From Betaproteobacteria bacterium (GTDB lineage: Bacteria > Pseudomonadota > Gammaproteobacteria > Burkholderiales > Thiobacillaceae), in assembly GCA_016219425.1 (NCBI GenBank), contig JACRNB010000005.1:62001-126000 (forward strand): a stretch of 64,000 nucleotides of DNA. The letters run 5' to 3'. A model generated the notes under the pieces. It saw nothing but the letters and a program-made list of their open reading frames with translations, was not told the DNA's origin and made no database searches. Position 1 is the first letter of the stretch, and the number at the start of each line of letters is the position of its first letter. Of this stretch, positions 34,515-45,865 are shown piece after piece. The translations under genes were made by a program, and so were the position numbers.

Positions 34515-35507
34515 TCAATCCCTGAAACCCAGTCCCGCCACCGGCCCCGCCTCGCGCAGGGCCTCCAGCAGTTTCTGCACCGCCCCCTGGCGCGCGGCCC
34601 GGTGGTCCTTCACCGAGGCCCCGGACACCGCATAGGTCCGGCTTGCCAGGGTGCGTTCCTGCCCATCCCGCACGGTCAGGGCCACATTCAGCTTCACGAT
34701 CTTGCTGCCGAACAGGTCTTCGGCGCGCTGGGAAGCGCTTACTTCGACGCTCGCACCGCCCGGTGCGCGCCCGGTGCGCATGCCGCTGTCGTTCACGAAC
34801 TGGCCCACCGCCGCGGCCAGATCGCCGTCGTCGTAGCCGGAGCGGAGGTCGAACACCAGATTGCGCCCCGCCTGGACGCCCTGCTCCAGATATCCCTCAT
34901 ACCGGCGCAGGCGGTCTGCGCCCTTGAAGCCGGCGTCTGCGCCGGACAGCAACTGGGTGTAGCCGATGGCCTTTTCCAGGCCGGGCTGGGCGCGGCGCAG
35001 GGCGAGAAAGGCCTCAATCGGGGATTTGGCCTCCAGGCCCGCCACGGCGGCGTTCACGGCGGCGTCGGCATTGTCCAGCTTGGCCTGGGTGTCGCGCAGG
35101 AAGGCCAGACGGTCCACCTTCACCAGCGCGTAGAAGCCCTGCGGCGAGGGGGCGGTCTTGTCCACGGCGAAGTGGCTGAACTCGGTTTTCTGCACCTCTT
35201 CCGAGACCCGCGACCGGGCCTGACGATCCACCGTGTCGTTGCGCACGGAGACCTTGTTCTCCAGGCTGCCGGAGATGCTGACGCGGAGTTTTGCGGCCAC
35301 ATCCTTGAGGGCGGCGCGGCGCGCGGCGTCCAGCTCCGGACCCTCACCCACGCCCCAGTACCACTCGGAACTGTCCTTGGGCGGCGAGAGCACCCAGGAA
35401 GGCGCGGCAGCCACGGGCTCCGCTGACTTCTTGGACAGGGTCAGACAGCCTGAGAGGGAAAGGAGAAGCAGGAGCGCCAGCAGTATTGGTTTACGCATGT
35501 TCGTCAT
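34515..35507 (-). CDS. LPP20-like lipoprotein (long)
   Basis: Lipobox LLSLSGCLTL; APSWVLSPPKDSSEWYWGVGEGPELDAARRAALKDVAAKLRVSISGSLENKVSVRND. Confidence 0.72.
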   Translation of the reverse strand: MTNMRKPILLALLLLLSLSGCLTLSKKSAEPVAAAPSWVLSPPKDSSEWYWGVGEGPELDAARRAALKDVAAKLRVSISGSLENKVSVRNDTVDRQARSRVSEEVQKTEFSHFAVDKTAPSPQGFYALVKVDRLAFLRDTQAKLDNADAAVNAAVAGLEAKSPIEAFLALRRAQPGLEKAIGYTQLLSGADAGFKGADRLRRYEGYLEQGVQAGRNLVFDLRSGYDDGDLAAAVGQFVNDSGMRTGRAPGGASVEVSASQRAEDLFGSKIVKLNVALTVRDGQERTLASRTYAVSGASVKDHRAARQGAVQKLLEALREAGPVAGLGFRD

Positions 35508-37447
35508 GTTCGTGGCCCGGGGCCGGGATTATCACAGTCTTGCCAACACAATTCGTACACCGTTTGCGGCTGCTCCTTGCCGGCGACCTGTATTTCTCCA
35601 AGCGGGCGGCAGGGCAGCGCATCCTTGACCTGTCGCCAGGTCGATTCGCCGATCACCACATCCACCCCAAGCTTCTTGGTGGCGCTTTCGAAGCGGGATG
35701 CCAAGTTCACAACATCCCCTATCGCAGTGTAGTTAAAGCGTATGGAGGAACCAAGGTTGCCGACGATGGCCGGGCCGGTGTTGATGCCGATGCCGGTGCG
35801 CAGCGCAGGGCCGCCGATGCGCGCCAGATCCGCGTTGATGGCTCGTTGCGCGTACTGCATGGCGACGGCGGCGCGGCAGGCGGCCAGCGCATGGTCGGGC
35901 TGGTCCAGGGGGGCGTTGAACAGGGCCATGATGGCGTCGCCGATGTACTTGTCCAGGGCGCCGCCCTGCGCGAACACCGCCTCGGTCATGGGCTGGAAAT
36001 AGCGCGCCATGATCTCGGCCAGGCGCTCCGGCGCCACCCCCTCGGACATGGAGGTGAAGCCGCGGATGTCCGAGAACAGCACGGAGATCTCCTTCTTCTC
36101 CCCGCCCAGACGGAGTTGTTCCGGGTTTTCCACGATGCGGCTCACCAGCCCCGGCGGCAGGTAGGTGGAGAAGGCCAGCCGCAGCTTTTCCGTGTGCTGG
36201 CGCGAATGCGACAACAGGGCGGTCTCCAGCAGCAACGCCGAGAGGCCGATGGCCGCCAGGAGATACGCACTCTCCAGCCACACCCCGGCCAGGAGATAAA
36301 GCAGCAGGCCCGCCCCCCAGGCAGCCCCCGCCAGCGCCAGGTACAGCCCCGCCCGCACCAGGATGTTGCGCACCCAGGCCATGGGCGCCACCAGAGTCAG
36401 CACCAGCGCCAGCGCCCCGGCCATGGCGACGGGGCCGATCTCCCGCAGGGTGTGGCCGTCCAGCACGTTGGCCATGAAGGTGGCGTGCAGCAGCGCCCCC
36501 GGATACTGGCCCAGCGGCGTGGCGCGGATGTCGGTGACGCCCGCCTCGGTCACGCCCAGCAGCACGATCTTGCCGACCAGGGAGGCAGGGTCGAAACCCG
36601 GTGCGAACAGGTCGGCGAAGGACATCAGCCGAAAGCGGGTCTCAGGGTAGAAGTTGAGGCGGGTGAAGCCGCGTTCGTCCAGGCGCACCCTGCGCTCGGC
36701 AAAGTTGAGCGTGTGCGCATTCAGGTCCGCCTCGGTATCCAGAAACACCTGTAGCGACTGCACCCCCAGGCTGGGCTGCACCATGCCCAGCAGCAGGAAG
36801 GCGGCGGGGTAGTGGCGGAAGCGTTCGTCGTGGTCCGGCAGGGTGTTGAGCGAGGCCAGGGCCGCCTGCCCCGCCAGAATCTCCGGAATCGACAGTTCCA
36901 CCACGCGGCTTTCCACCAGACGGGCGTCCTGCACCCGGGTCAGGGCGGAATTGGCCAGCCGGTCCAGCTCCGCAGCGCCGGGCTGGCTGGGGCGCACGCC
37001 ATTGAGCAGAAAGCCGCCCACCGCCGTGGTGCGTCCAAACGAGGCCGCCAGGGCGCGGTCTTTTGCCGCTTCGGTCGGTTCCGAGAACACCATGTCCAGG
37101 GCGATCACGCGCGCCTGGGCCAGACGATCCATGCCTTGGGCGATCACATCACGCGGCCACGGCCAGCGCCCAAAGCGCTTCACCGCGTCGTGATCCACCG
37201 CGATGAACACGATGTCCTGGCTGGGGGTATGGGGGTTGAAACGGTAGTAGGTATCGCTCACCGCGCTGGACAGGCTGCCGACGGGGCCGGGCTGCCAGTG
37301 AAACAAGGCCGTCAGCGCGGCGCACAACAAGGCCAGCAGACCGCCCAGGCGCAAGGCTTCCGGGCGGGTCAGGGGAAGGTTCAATGCCGATCCTTCAATG
37401 CAGATCCAGCCAGACGCGCAGGTCTTCCAGTTGGCGGGCCGATTCAC
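35504..37447 (-). CDS. CHASE2-domain membrane adenylate/guanylate cyclase (class III); start uncertain
   Basis: CHASE2 VSDTYYRFNPHTPSQDIVFIAVDHDAVKRFGRWPWPRDVIAQ; 3 TM; cyclase EISVLFSDIRGFTSMSEG...LDKYIGDAIMALFNAP...FNYTAIGDVVNLASR. Stop overlaps next start (ATGA). Confidence 0.9.
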   Translation of the reverse strand: MNRPANWKTCASGWICIEGSALNLPLTRPEALRLGGLLALLCAALTALFHWQPGPVGSLSSAVSDTYYRFNPHTPSQDIVFIAVDHDAVKRFGRWPWPRDVIAQGMDRLAQARVIALDMVFSEPTEAAKDRALAASFGRTTAVGGFLLNGVRPSQPGAAELDRLANSALTRVQDARLVESRVVELSIPEILAGQAALASLNTLPDHDERFRHYPAAFLLLGMVQPSLGVQSLQVFLDTEADLNAHTLNFAERRVRLDERGFTRLNFYPETRFRLMSFADLFAPGFDPASLVGKIVLLGVTEAGVTDIRATPLGQYPGALLHATFMANVLDGHTLREIGPVAMAGALALVLTLVAPMAWVRNILVRAGLYLALAGAAWGAGLLLYLLAGVWLESAYLLAAIGLSALLLETALLSHSRQHTEKLRLAFSTYLPPGLVSRIVENPEQLRLGGEKKEISVLFSDIRGFTSMSEGVAPERLAEIMARYFQPMTEAVFAQGGALDKYIGDAIMALFNAPLDQPDHALAACRAAVAMQYAQRAINADLARIGGPALRTGIGINTGPAIVGNLGSSIRFNYTAIGDVVNLASRFESATKKLGVDVVIGESTWRQVKDALPCRPLGEIQVAGKEQPQTVYELCWQDCDNPGPGPRT

Positions 37448-38153
37448 CCGCGATGGCGCGTTCCACGGCGATATGGCCGCTGATGGCCAACTCCCTGCCG
37501 GCCTGGAGGGTCATGTTCTCCACATAGGCGACGAATTCCCGCTCGGTCTGGGCCTTGTAGGCCTCAAAGGCGGCCTTTTCACGTTCCACGCCTTCCTGGG
37601 CCTGGCGCTTGTAGGCCTCGAAATCATTTTCCTGCGCGCGCGCCGCCGCCTTCTCGCGGTACAGGCCCAGCGGCCCCTGGGTGCTGCGCACGTCCACCAC
37701 GCCCTGATCCAGCACCACGCTCACGCCCTCGGCCTGGTCGCGCACCAGAAAGCGGGTGCCCTTCACGCCGATCACCGAGAGCCGCGTCGCCACATGCACC
37801 GACTGACCGGCGCGGCGCTTCTGCACCTCGTACAGGGCCTGGCCCTTGGCCAGCCCGGCCAGCCCCGCACCCTTGAACAGGGCCACGCTGTCCCGATCCA
37901 CCGCCACGCTGAAGCGGCCATTGGCGATCAACGCCCGTCCGGCAAAGGTGTGCACTTCATCCCCCGCGCACAGCGGGCTGGGCGCCTGGCCGGGGCTGCG
38001 TTTCAACACCCCGCGCGCGGGCTTGATGCTGACCTGGCCTTCGTAACTGGTGATGCTCGCCACCACGTCGCAGGCGGGTTGGGCCGCGGCGGAGGCGGCG
38101 AACAGGCAAAGCGCCGCCAGGAAAACGGAACGGAATCGTTGGGTCATCTGCAA
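37395..38153 (-). CDS. Secreted FecR-domain protein with C-terminal coiled-coil
   Basis: Signal peptide; ITSYEGQVSIKPARGVLKRSPGQAPSPLCAGDEVHTFAGRALIANGRFSVAVDRDS...TRLSVIGVKGTRFLVRD. Confidence 0.82.
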   Translation of the reverse strand: MQMTQRFRSVFLAALCLFAASAAAQPACDVVASITSYEGQVSIKPARGVLKRSPGQAPSPLCAGDEVHTFAGRALIANGRFSVAVDRDSVALFKGAGLAGLAKGQALYEVQKRRAGQSVHVATRLSVIGVKGTRFLVRDQAEGVSVVLDQGVVDVRSTQGPLGLYREKAAARAQENDFEAYKRQAQEGVEREKAAFEAYKAQTEREFVAYVENMTLQAGRELAISGHIAVERAIAGESARQLEDLRVWLDLH

Positions 38154-38169
38154 GCTCCCCTGTGCTTCA

Positions 38170-38748
38170 TCAATGGCCGTTGGTCCTTACCCCAGCCGGA
38201 GGCGCAGGCTCGACCGGGGGCGTCAGCTTTTCTTTCAGGCTGCGCTTCAGGTCTTCCTCCAACTGGCGGATCAGCTTGTCCATGTACACCGCGCTCTCGC
38301 GCTTCATGCGCGCCAGCACCACTTCCAGCTTGAACGCCAGGTCCGGCGGCAGGATCACCTCATCCCCCTTGAAGGAGGCCACCACGGAATCCTTCATGTA
38401 CTGGAACAGCAGGTCGAGTTCCTCTTCCGTGAAGGTGTTGCGCAGGCTCTTGCCCAGGTCGGACAAGGTCGGGCCCGCAGGCGCCTGGGGCGCGGCGGCA
38501 GGCGGCGGCGCAACCACGGCGGGAGGTTTTGCCGGCGTCTGGCCCTGTAGCAGCGGGGGCGAGGGGGGCGTTGGCAGGTACGGGTTCTGGGCCTGGGCGG
38601 GCGGTTGCAGCACGGGCGCCTGGAGGCTGGGCTGATAACCCTGTTGCACCGGCTGCGGCGTCAGCAGGTAGTACGGCCAGTACTGCTGCGCCTGGGCCGG
38701 GAGGGCCAGGGGGATGAACAGGAGAAGGGACAGGCGCACGCGCTTCAT
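38170..38748 (-). CDS. Secreted Pro/Gln-rich protein, unknown function
   Basis: MKRVRLSLLLFIPLALPAQAQQYWPYYLLTPQPVQQGYQPSLQAPVLQPPAQAQNPYLPTPP...; signal peptide, low complexity then helical C-terminus. Confidence 0.65.
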   Translation of the reverse strand: MKRVRLSLLLFIPLALPAQAQQYWPYYLLTPQPVQQGYQPSLQAPVLQPPAQAQNPYLPTPPSPPLLQGQTPAKPPAVVAPPPAAAPQAPAGPTLSDLGKSLRNTFTEEELDLLFQYMKDSVVASFKGDEVILPPDLAFKLEVVLARMKRESAVYMDKLIRQLEEDLKRSLKEKLTPPVEPAPPAGVRTNGH

Positions 38749-38914
38749 GGACAACCTCAAACCTAGTGATAGACCCGATCACTCCAGGGCGACAACCGTA
38801 ACCCCGGTCTTGAAGGGAAACAGCGCCTGGGGTCGGATGGGGCCGGGCCAACTATAACAAAGCCCCAAAACGCCCAAGTTTCGTACCAAAGTTTGCTACG
38901 AATGGCGTCGGTCA

Positions 38915-40390
38915 TCAGGTGCCGCAGAAGGTGCGGAATTCCGCCATGAATGCGCCCGATGCGGGCTCGGCGTAACGGGCCAGGGCCGGGTCTTCGTCAA
39001 AGGGCTGCCGCAGGGCGTGCAGCAATTGCTCGAAGAGCGTCAGGTCGCCCTCGTCCGAAGCGGCGGCCAGGGCCTCTTCCACGCGATGGTTGCGCGGGAT
39101 CAGCCAGGGGTTCGTCCGGCGCATGCGCGCAGCGCGATCCTGCACGGCAGGTTCAGCGGCGCAGCGCTCGCGCCAGCGTTGCAGCCAGCGCTCCAGCCCC
39201 GGCTGGCCGGCGAACAGGGCGCGCAGAGGGGCTTCATTCCCCTCCGCCGCATCCGCCAGCCGCCGCCAGGCCAGGGTGAAATCCACCTGCTGGGCGTGCA
39301 GCAGGTCCAGCCAGCTTTCCCCCAGGGCGGCATCGTCGTCCCCTGGGCCGGACAGCCCCAGCTTGGCGCGCAACCCGGCCAGCCAGTGGTGCTGGTAGCG
39401 CGCCGGGAAGGCGTCGATGACCTCTGTGGCCAGCTCGATGGCCTGGCCCTCAGCCTCGGCCAACAGGGGCAACAGGGTCTCGGCCAGACGGGCCAGATTC
39501 CAGCGGGCGATGCGCGGCTGCGCCTGGTAGGCGTAGCGACCCATCTCGTCGATGGAACTGAACACCGCGCCGGGGTCGTAGGCCTCCATGAAGGCGCAGG
39601 GGCCGTAGTCGATGGTCTCGCCGGGGATGCCCATGTTGTCGGTGTTCATCACGCCATGGATGAAACCCACATGCATCCACCGTGCGATGAGCGCGGCCTG
39701 CCGCTCCGCCACGGCGCGGAGAAAGCCCAGGTAGCGGTTCGCGGCCTCCTGGCATTCCGGCTCATGGCGGGCGATGGCGTAATCCGCCAGTTGCCGCACC
39801 TGCTCCAGGGAACCATGGGCAGAGATGTACTGAAACGTGCCCACCCGCAGATGGCTGGCGGCCACCCGGGTCAGGACCGCGCCGGGCAGCGTGCGCTCGC
39901 GGAACACCGCCTCGCCGGTGGCCACCACCGCCAGGGCGCGAGTGGTGGGAATGTCCAGGGCGTGCATGGCCTCGCCCATCAACACCTCCCGCAGCATCGG
40001 CCCCACCGCCGCCTTGCCGTCGCCATTGCGGGAAAAGGGCGTGCGCCCCGAGCCCTTCAACGCGATGTCGCGGCGCAGGCCGTGGCGGTCGATCACCTCC
40101 CCGATCAGTAGCGCCCGACCATCCCCCAACTGGGGCGAGAAATGCCCGAACTGGTGTCCCGAATAGGCCTGGGCGATGGGCTGCGCGCCAGCGGGCAGGG
40201 CGTTGCCGGAAAACAGGGCCGCCAGGGCGGCGTCATCCTGGCCGGCAAGGCCCAGCCGTAATTCCTCGGACAGGCTGTGGTTGAAGAACAGCAGCAGCGG
40301 CGCGCGCACAGATGCGGGCTGGCACGGCGCGTAGAAACCGGGCAGCTCGCGGGCGTAGGTGTGGTCGAAGGGGAGGGAAGTAATCGGCAT
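38915..40390 (-). CDS. selO: SelO/YdiU family protein adenylyltransferase
   Basis: AQAYSGHQFGHFSPQLGDGRALLIGEVIDRHGLRRDIALKGSGRTPFSRNGDGKAAVGPMLREVLMGEAMHALDIPTTRALAVV...GFIHGVMNTDNMGIPGETIDYGPCAFMEAYDP. Confidence 0.95.
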   Translation of the reverse strand: MPITSLPFDHTYARELPGFYAPCQPASVRAPLLLFFNHSLSEELRLGLAGQDDAALAALFSGNALPAGAQPIAQAYSGHQFGHFSPQLGDGRALLIGEVIDRHGLRRDIALKGSGRTPFSRNGDGKAAVGPMLREVLMGEAMHALDIPTTRALAVVATGEAVFRERTLPGAVLTRVAASHLRVGTFQYISAHGSLEQVRQLADYAIARHEPECQEAANRYLGFLRAVAERQAALIARWMHVGFIHGVMNTDNMGIPGETIDYGPCAFMEAYDPGAVFSSIDEMGRYAYQAQPRIARWNLARLAETLLPLLAEAEGQAIELATEVIDAFPARYQHHWLAGLRAKLGLSGPGDDDAALGESWLDLLHAQQVDFTLAWRRLADAAEGNEAPLRALFAGQPGLERWLQRWRERCAAEPAVQDRAARMRRTNPWLIPRNHRVEEALAAASDEGDLTLFEQLLHALRQPFDEDPALARYAEPASGAFMAEFRTFCGT

Positions 40391-40555
40391 CGGCGAGGCC
40401 GCACTTCAGGCGCGGACAGTGGACGGATGGGGAAGAGCTTGGGGCCGACAGGGCAGGAATTCCACCCCAAGGCGAGTGGGGAAACCCTACAGACCGATAC
40501 GCGCCAATCTGAAGCGGAAGAGGCTGCCGTGGTCTGAACTCGCGCGCAAGTACAA

Positions 40556-40587
40556 ACGGCCCGGCTGCCTGTGGGCAACCGGGCCGT
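40556..40587 (-). terminator. GC-rich hairpin downstream of thiC
   Basis: acggcccggctgcctgtgggcaaccgggccgt, just after the thiC stop; lacks a strong T tail. Confidence 0.6.
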
Positions 40588-40604
40588 GCTGGCGGGCGTG
40601 TCTG

Positions 40605-42660
<2,056 letters not shown>

Positions 42661-42884
42661 GGGGCCGGAAACTAGCCCAAACGGGGGGGCATTACAAGCG
42701 CGGCGGCGGCAGGGTTTAGCCCCAAACCCAGGACCATGGTCAGCTCCCAATTCCTTCGCCATCCGCCTGCGCCCTGACGAACTAAAGAAAGCCCGTAACG
42801 TGTCGATAAGAATTTGCTGATATACGAAACAGCCAGGCCGGCTTGTCTTGCCTGGTCATGTTTTTCTCACTCCTGGGGGTCATC

Positions 42885-44534
42885 ATGTTCGACAACTTCA
42901 CGATCACTGCGCGCCTGTGGCTGGTGTCGTTCCTGGCTGGGGCGCTGTTCTTCATTTCCATCCTTTCCGGCTGGGCCGGCTTGCAGATGGCGCGGGATTC
43001 CCTCAAGGCCGTGTATGAAGACCGCGCCGTATCCCTGCACCACCTCAGCCTCATCCAGCAGCTCATCGACGCCAACTACGCGCATGTCCTGAGCGGATTT
43101 CAGCACGACCCCTCCGGCGCCCTGCATGGCGTGCATGACCACCCCCTCAGCCTGCACACCAACGCGGTTCACGCCAGCAAGCAGAGGATTGATGACGTCT
43201 GGAAGAAGTACATGGAGCGCCGCCTGAACGATGAAGAGACGCGCCTGGCGACGGATTTCATCGAAAAGCGCAAGGCATGGGTCGCGCCGATGTTGCAAGC
43301 GGTGGCCGCCCTGGAGCGGGGCGACTACCGTCCTGACACGGTGGCCGCCTTCCTGAAGGCCGGACGCGAGCAACGCATGGCCGCCGCCGAGGCCCTGGAG
43401 GCCCTGATGCGCCTGCAGGAACGCGCGGCCAAGGAGGAATACCTGGCCGCGGAGCGGCGCTTCGACCTGAACCGCATCCTGTTTGGCGTACTGGTGCTGA
43501 TTGGCGTGGCGGGCGTGCTGGGGATCACCTGGCTCACCATCCGGCGCATCACCACCTCCCTGCGCGAGGCCGGCGCCTTCGTGGAGGCCATCGCCTCCGG
43601 CGATCTGACGCGCGAGGCGCGCATTCACGGGCGGGATGAACTGGGCCGGATGATGGAACAGCTTGGCGGCATGCGCGCCAGCCTGCGCGACCTCATCGGC
43701 GCCCTGCACGGCAAGGTGGAGCGGCTCAACCGTTCGGCGGGCGATCTCACGGACGCCGCCCGGCGCAGCGCCCAGGCCAGCGAAAACCAGTCCGAGGCGG
43801 CATCCAGCATGGCGGCCTCGGTGGAACAGCTTTCCGTCTCCGTGGATCAGGTGGAGGAACACGCGCGGGACGCACGCGGCATCACCGCCCAGTCCAGCGG
43901 GCAGTCGGAAGAGGGCGGACGCATCATTCACGAGGCGGCGGGCGAGATGCGGCGCATCGCCGACGCGGTGAACGCCACCGCCGTCACCATCCGCGAGCTG
44001 GAGGGCTTCTCCGGCCAGATCTCCGGCATCGTCAAGGTGATTCGCGACATCGCCGACCAGACCAACCTGCTTGCCCTCAACGCCGCCATCGAGGCCGCCC
44101 GCGCGGGGGAACAGGGGCGCGGCTTTGCCGTGGTGGCGGACGAGGTGCGCAAGCTGGCCGAGCGCACCGGCAAATCCACGCAGGAGATCACGGAGATGAT
44201 CGGCAAGATCCAGCAGGGCACCCAGCGCGCGGCGCAGGAAATGGAGGCGGGCGTGGGGCGGGTCAACGAAGGCGTCACCCTGGCGCAGCGCGCGGGGGAT
44301 TCGGTCATCAGCATCCGCGGCAGCGGAGAGCAGGTATTGCAGGCGGTGGACGACATCACCCTGGCCCTGCGCGAGCAGTCCGTGGCGGCGCGGGACATCG
44401 CCCAGAAGGTGGAGCGCATCGCCCAGGGCGCCGAGTCGAACAGCGCCAGCGTGGCCCAGACCGCCGCCGCCGCGCATGACCTGGAGGCGCTGGCGAGTGA
44501 ACTGCAAACCCTGGCGGGGCGCTTCCGGGTGTAG
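42885..44534 (+). CDS. Methyl-accepting chemotaxis protein with periplasmic 4HB-type sensor
   Basis: [65 protein letters not shown]...; [47 protein letters not shown]. Confidence 0.94.
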   Translation: MFDNFTITARLWLVSFLAGALFFISILSGWAGLQMARDSLKAVYEDRAVSLHHLSLIQQLIDANYAHVLSGFQHDPSGALHGVHDHPLSLHTNAVHASKQRIDDVWKKYMERRLNDEETRLATDFIEKRKAWVAPMLQAVAALERGDYRPDTVAAFLKAGREQRMAAAEALEALMRLQERAAKEEYLAAERRFDLNRILFGVLVLIGVAGVLGITWLTIRRITTSLREAGAFVEAIASGDLTREARIHGRDELGRMMEQLGGMRASLRDLIGALHGKVERLNRSAGDLTDAARRSAQASENQSEAASSMAASVEQLSVSVDQVEEHARDARGITAQSSGQSEEGGRIIHEAAGEMRRIADAVNATAVTIRELEGFSGQISGIVKVIRDIADQTNLLALNAAIEAARAGEQGRGFAVVADEVRKLAERTGKSTQEITEMIGKIQQGTQRAAQEMEAGVGRVNEGVTLAQRAGDSVISIRGSGEQVLQAVDDITLALREQSVAARDIAQKVERIAQGAESNSASVAQTAAAAHDLEALASELQTLAGRFRV

Positions 44535-44583
44535 TCCGCGGCGGGGTTTATGATGCGTCGCACCACCTCTGCCGACGTCCGTC

Positions 44584-45657
44584 ATGAAACCGTATATAGC
44601 GCTGAGTCTTTTGCCGTTGCTGGCCGCCTGTGGAGACAAACCCGCCCCGCCGTCGCCCCAGCCCCGCGTCGTCCTCGCCTTTGAGGTCCGGGCCGGGGCG
44701 GGCGCCACCGTATCCGAGTATTCCGGCGAGGTGCGCGCCCGGCACGAGGCGGCCCTGGGCTTCCGGGTTGGCGGCAAGCTGGTGGAACGGCGCGTGGAGG
44801 TGGGCGACCGCGTTGCCGCCGGGCAGGTGCTGGCGCGGCTGGATGCCGGCGATTTGAGCCAATCCCAGCGCGGGGCCGAGGCCCAGCAGGCGGCGGCGGA
44901 GGCGGAAGTGCGCTTCGCCCGCGCCGAGTTGGAGCGCTATCGCGGCCTGCATACCCAGAAGTTCGTCAGCCAGGCCGCCCTGGAGGCCAAGGAGACCGCA
45001 CTCAAGGCCGCCGAGGAAAAGCTTCGCGCCGCCGGCGCCCAGGGCGTCATCGCCCGCAACCAGACCACCTATGCCGACCTGTCCAGCGACCGGCCCGGCG
45101 TGGTGGCCGCCGTGTTGGCGGAGGCGGGCCAGGTGGTGGCGGCGGGCCAGCCGGTGCTGCGGGTGGCCCAGGGCGGGGAACGGGAGGTGGTGATCGCCCT
45201 GCCGGAGAACCGGGTGGCGGAGGCGGCCCCAGGCGTTGCGGCCCGGGTGACCCTGTGGGCGTTGCCGGACAAGGCGTACCAGGGACGGGTGCGGGAGGTT
45301 GCACCCCAGGCGGACGCCATCACCCGCACCTATGCGGCGCGGGTCGCCATTACCAATGCCGATGCCCAGGTGCGTCTGGGCCAGACCGCGCGGGTGCTGT
45401 TCCAGGGCGGCAAGCCGGAGGGCAAAACCACCCTGCTGCCATCCGGGGCCGTATTCCAGAAGGACAAGCAGGCGGCGGTGTGGGTCATCGCCGCCGATGG
45501 CCGGGTGCATCTGCGCCCGGTGCAGGTGTCGGCCTGGCGCGAGGACGGCGCGGCGGTGAGCGCGGGTGTGAGCGAAGGCGAACGCATCGTCGCCGCCGGG
45601 GCCTACAAGCTGATGGAAGGCGAGACGGTGCGGGTGGCGGACGGGAGGCGGCCATGA
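44584..45657 (+). CDS. RND efflux periplasmic adaptor (HlyD/AcrA family)
   Basis: Lipoprotein-like MKPYIALSLLPLLAACGDKPAPPS; GFRVGGKLVERRVEVGDRVAAGQVLARLDAGDL. Confidence 0.92.
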   Translation: MKPYIALSLLPLLAACGDKPAPPSPQPRVVLAFEVRAGAGATVSEYSGEVRARHEAALGFRVGGKLVERRVEVGDRVAAGQVLARLDAGDLSQSQRGAEAQQAAAEAEVRFARAELERYRGLHTQKFVSQAALEAKETALKAAEEKLRAAGAQGVIARNQTTYADLSSDRPGVVAAVLAEAGQVVAAGQPVLRVAQGGEREVVIALPENRVAEAAPGVAARVTLWALPDKAYQGRVREVAPQADAITRTYAARVAITNADAQVRLGQTARVLFQGGKPEGKTTLLPSGAVFQKDKQAAVWVIAADGRVHLRPVQVSAWREDGAAVSAGVSEGERIVAAGAYKLMEGETVRVADGRRP

Positions 45658-45670
45658 CCGCCGCCGCCTT

Positions 45671-45860
45671 TCCCCCTCTCCCTCCGGGAGAGGGCCGGGG
45701 TGAGGGAGCGGCGGTGAATGAGCGGTGTGGGCCGGGCGGGCGTTGCTCCGTCATCGCTACCTGGGACGGCGAGGGCGATGCCGCGGTGAATTGGCGGAGT
45801 GGGTCGGGCGGGCGTTGCTCCCTCACCCCCCCGCCCCTCCCCCGGCGGGGGAGGGGAGCT
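45671..45860. repeat. GC-rich palindromic repeat with internal ~72-bp direct duplication between adaptor and RND pump genes
   Basis: ccccctctccctccgggagagggccggggtgagggagcggcggtgaatgagcggtgtgggccgggcgggcgttgctcc...gcggtgaattggcggagtgggtcgggcgggcgttgctccctcacccccccgcccctcccccggcgggggagggga. Confidence 0.9.
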
Positions 45861-45865
45861 AAACC

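Noticed and set aside
33234-35426. 730-aa plus-strand ORF across the lipoprotein operon
   Set aside because: Antisense frame; the minus-strand proteins have signal peptides and lipoboxes.
32372-38748. Canonical curli (csg) operon
   Set aside because: Only a CsgG-like component; no CsgA/B amyloid repeats, CsgE/F or CsgD.
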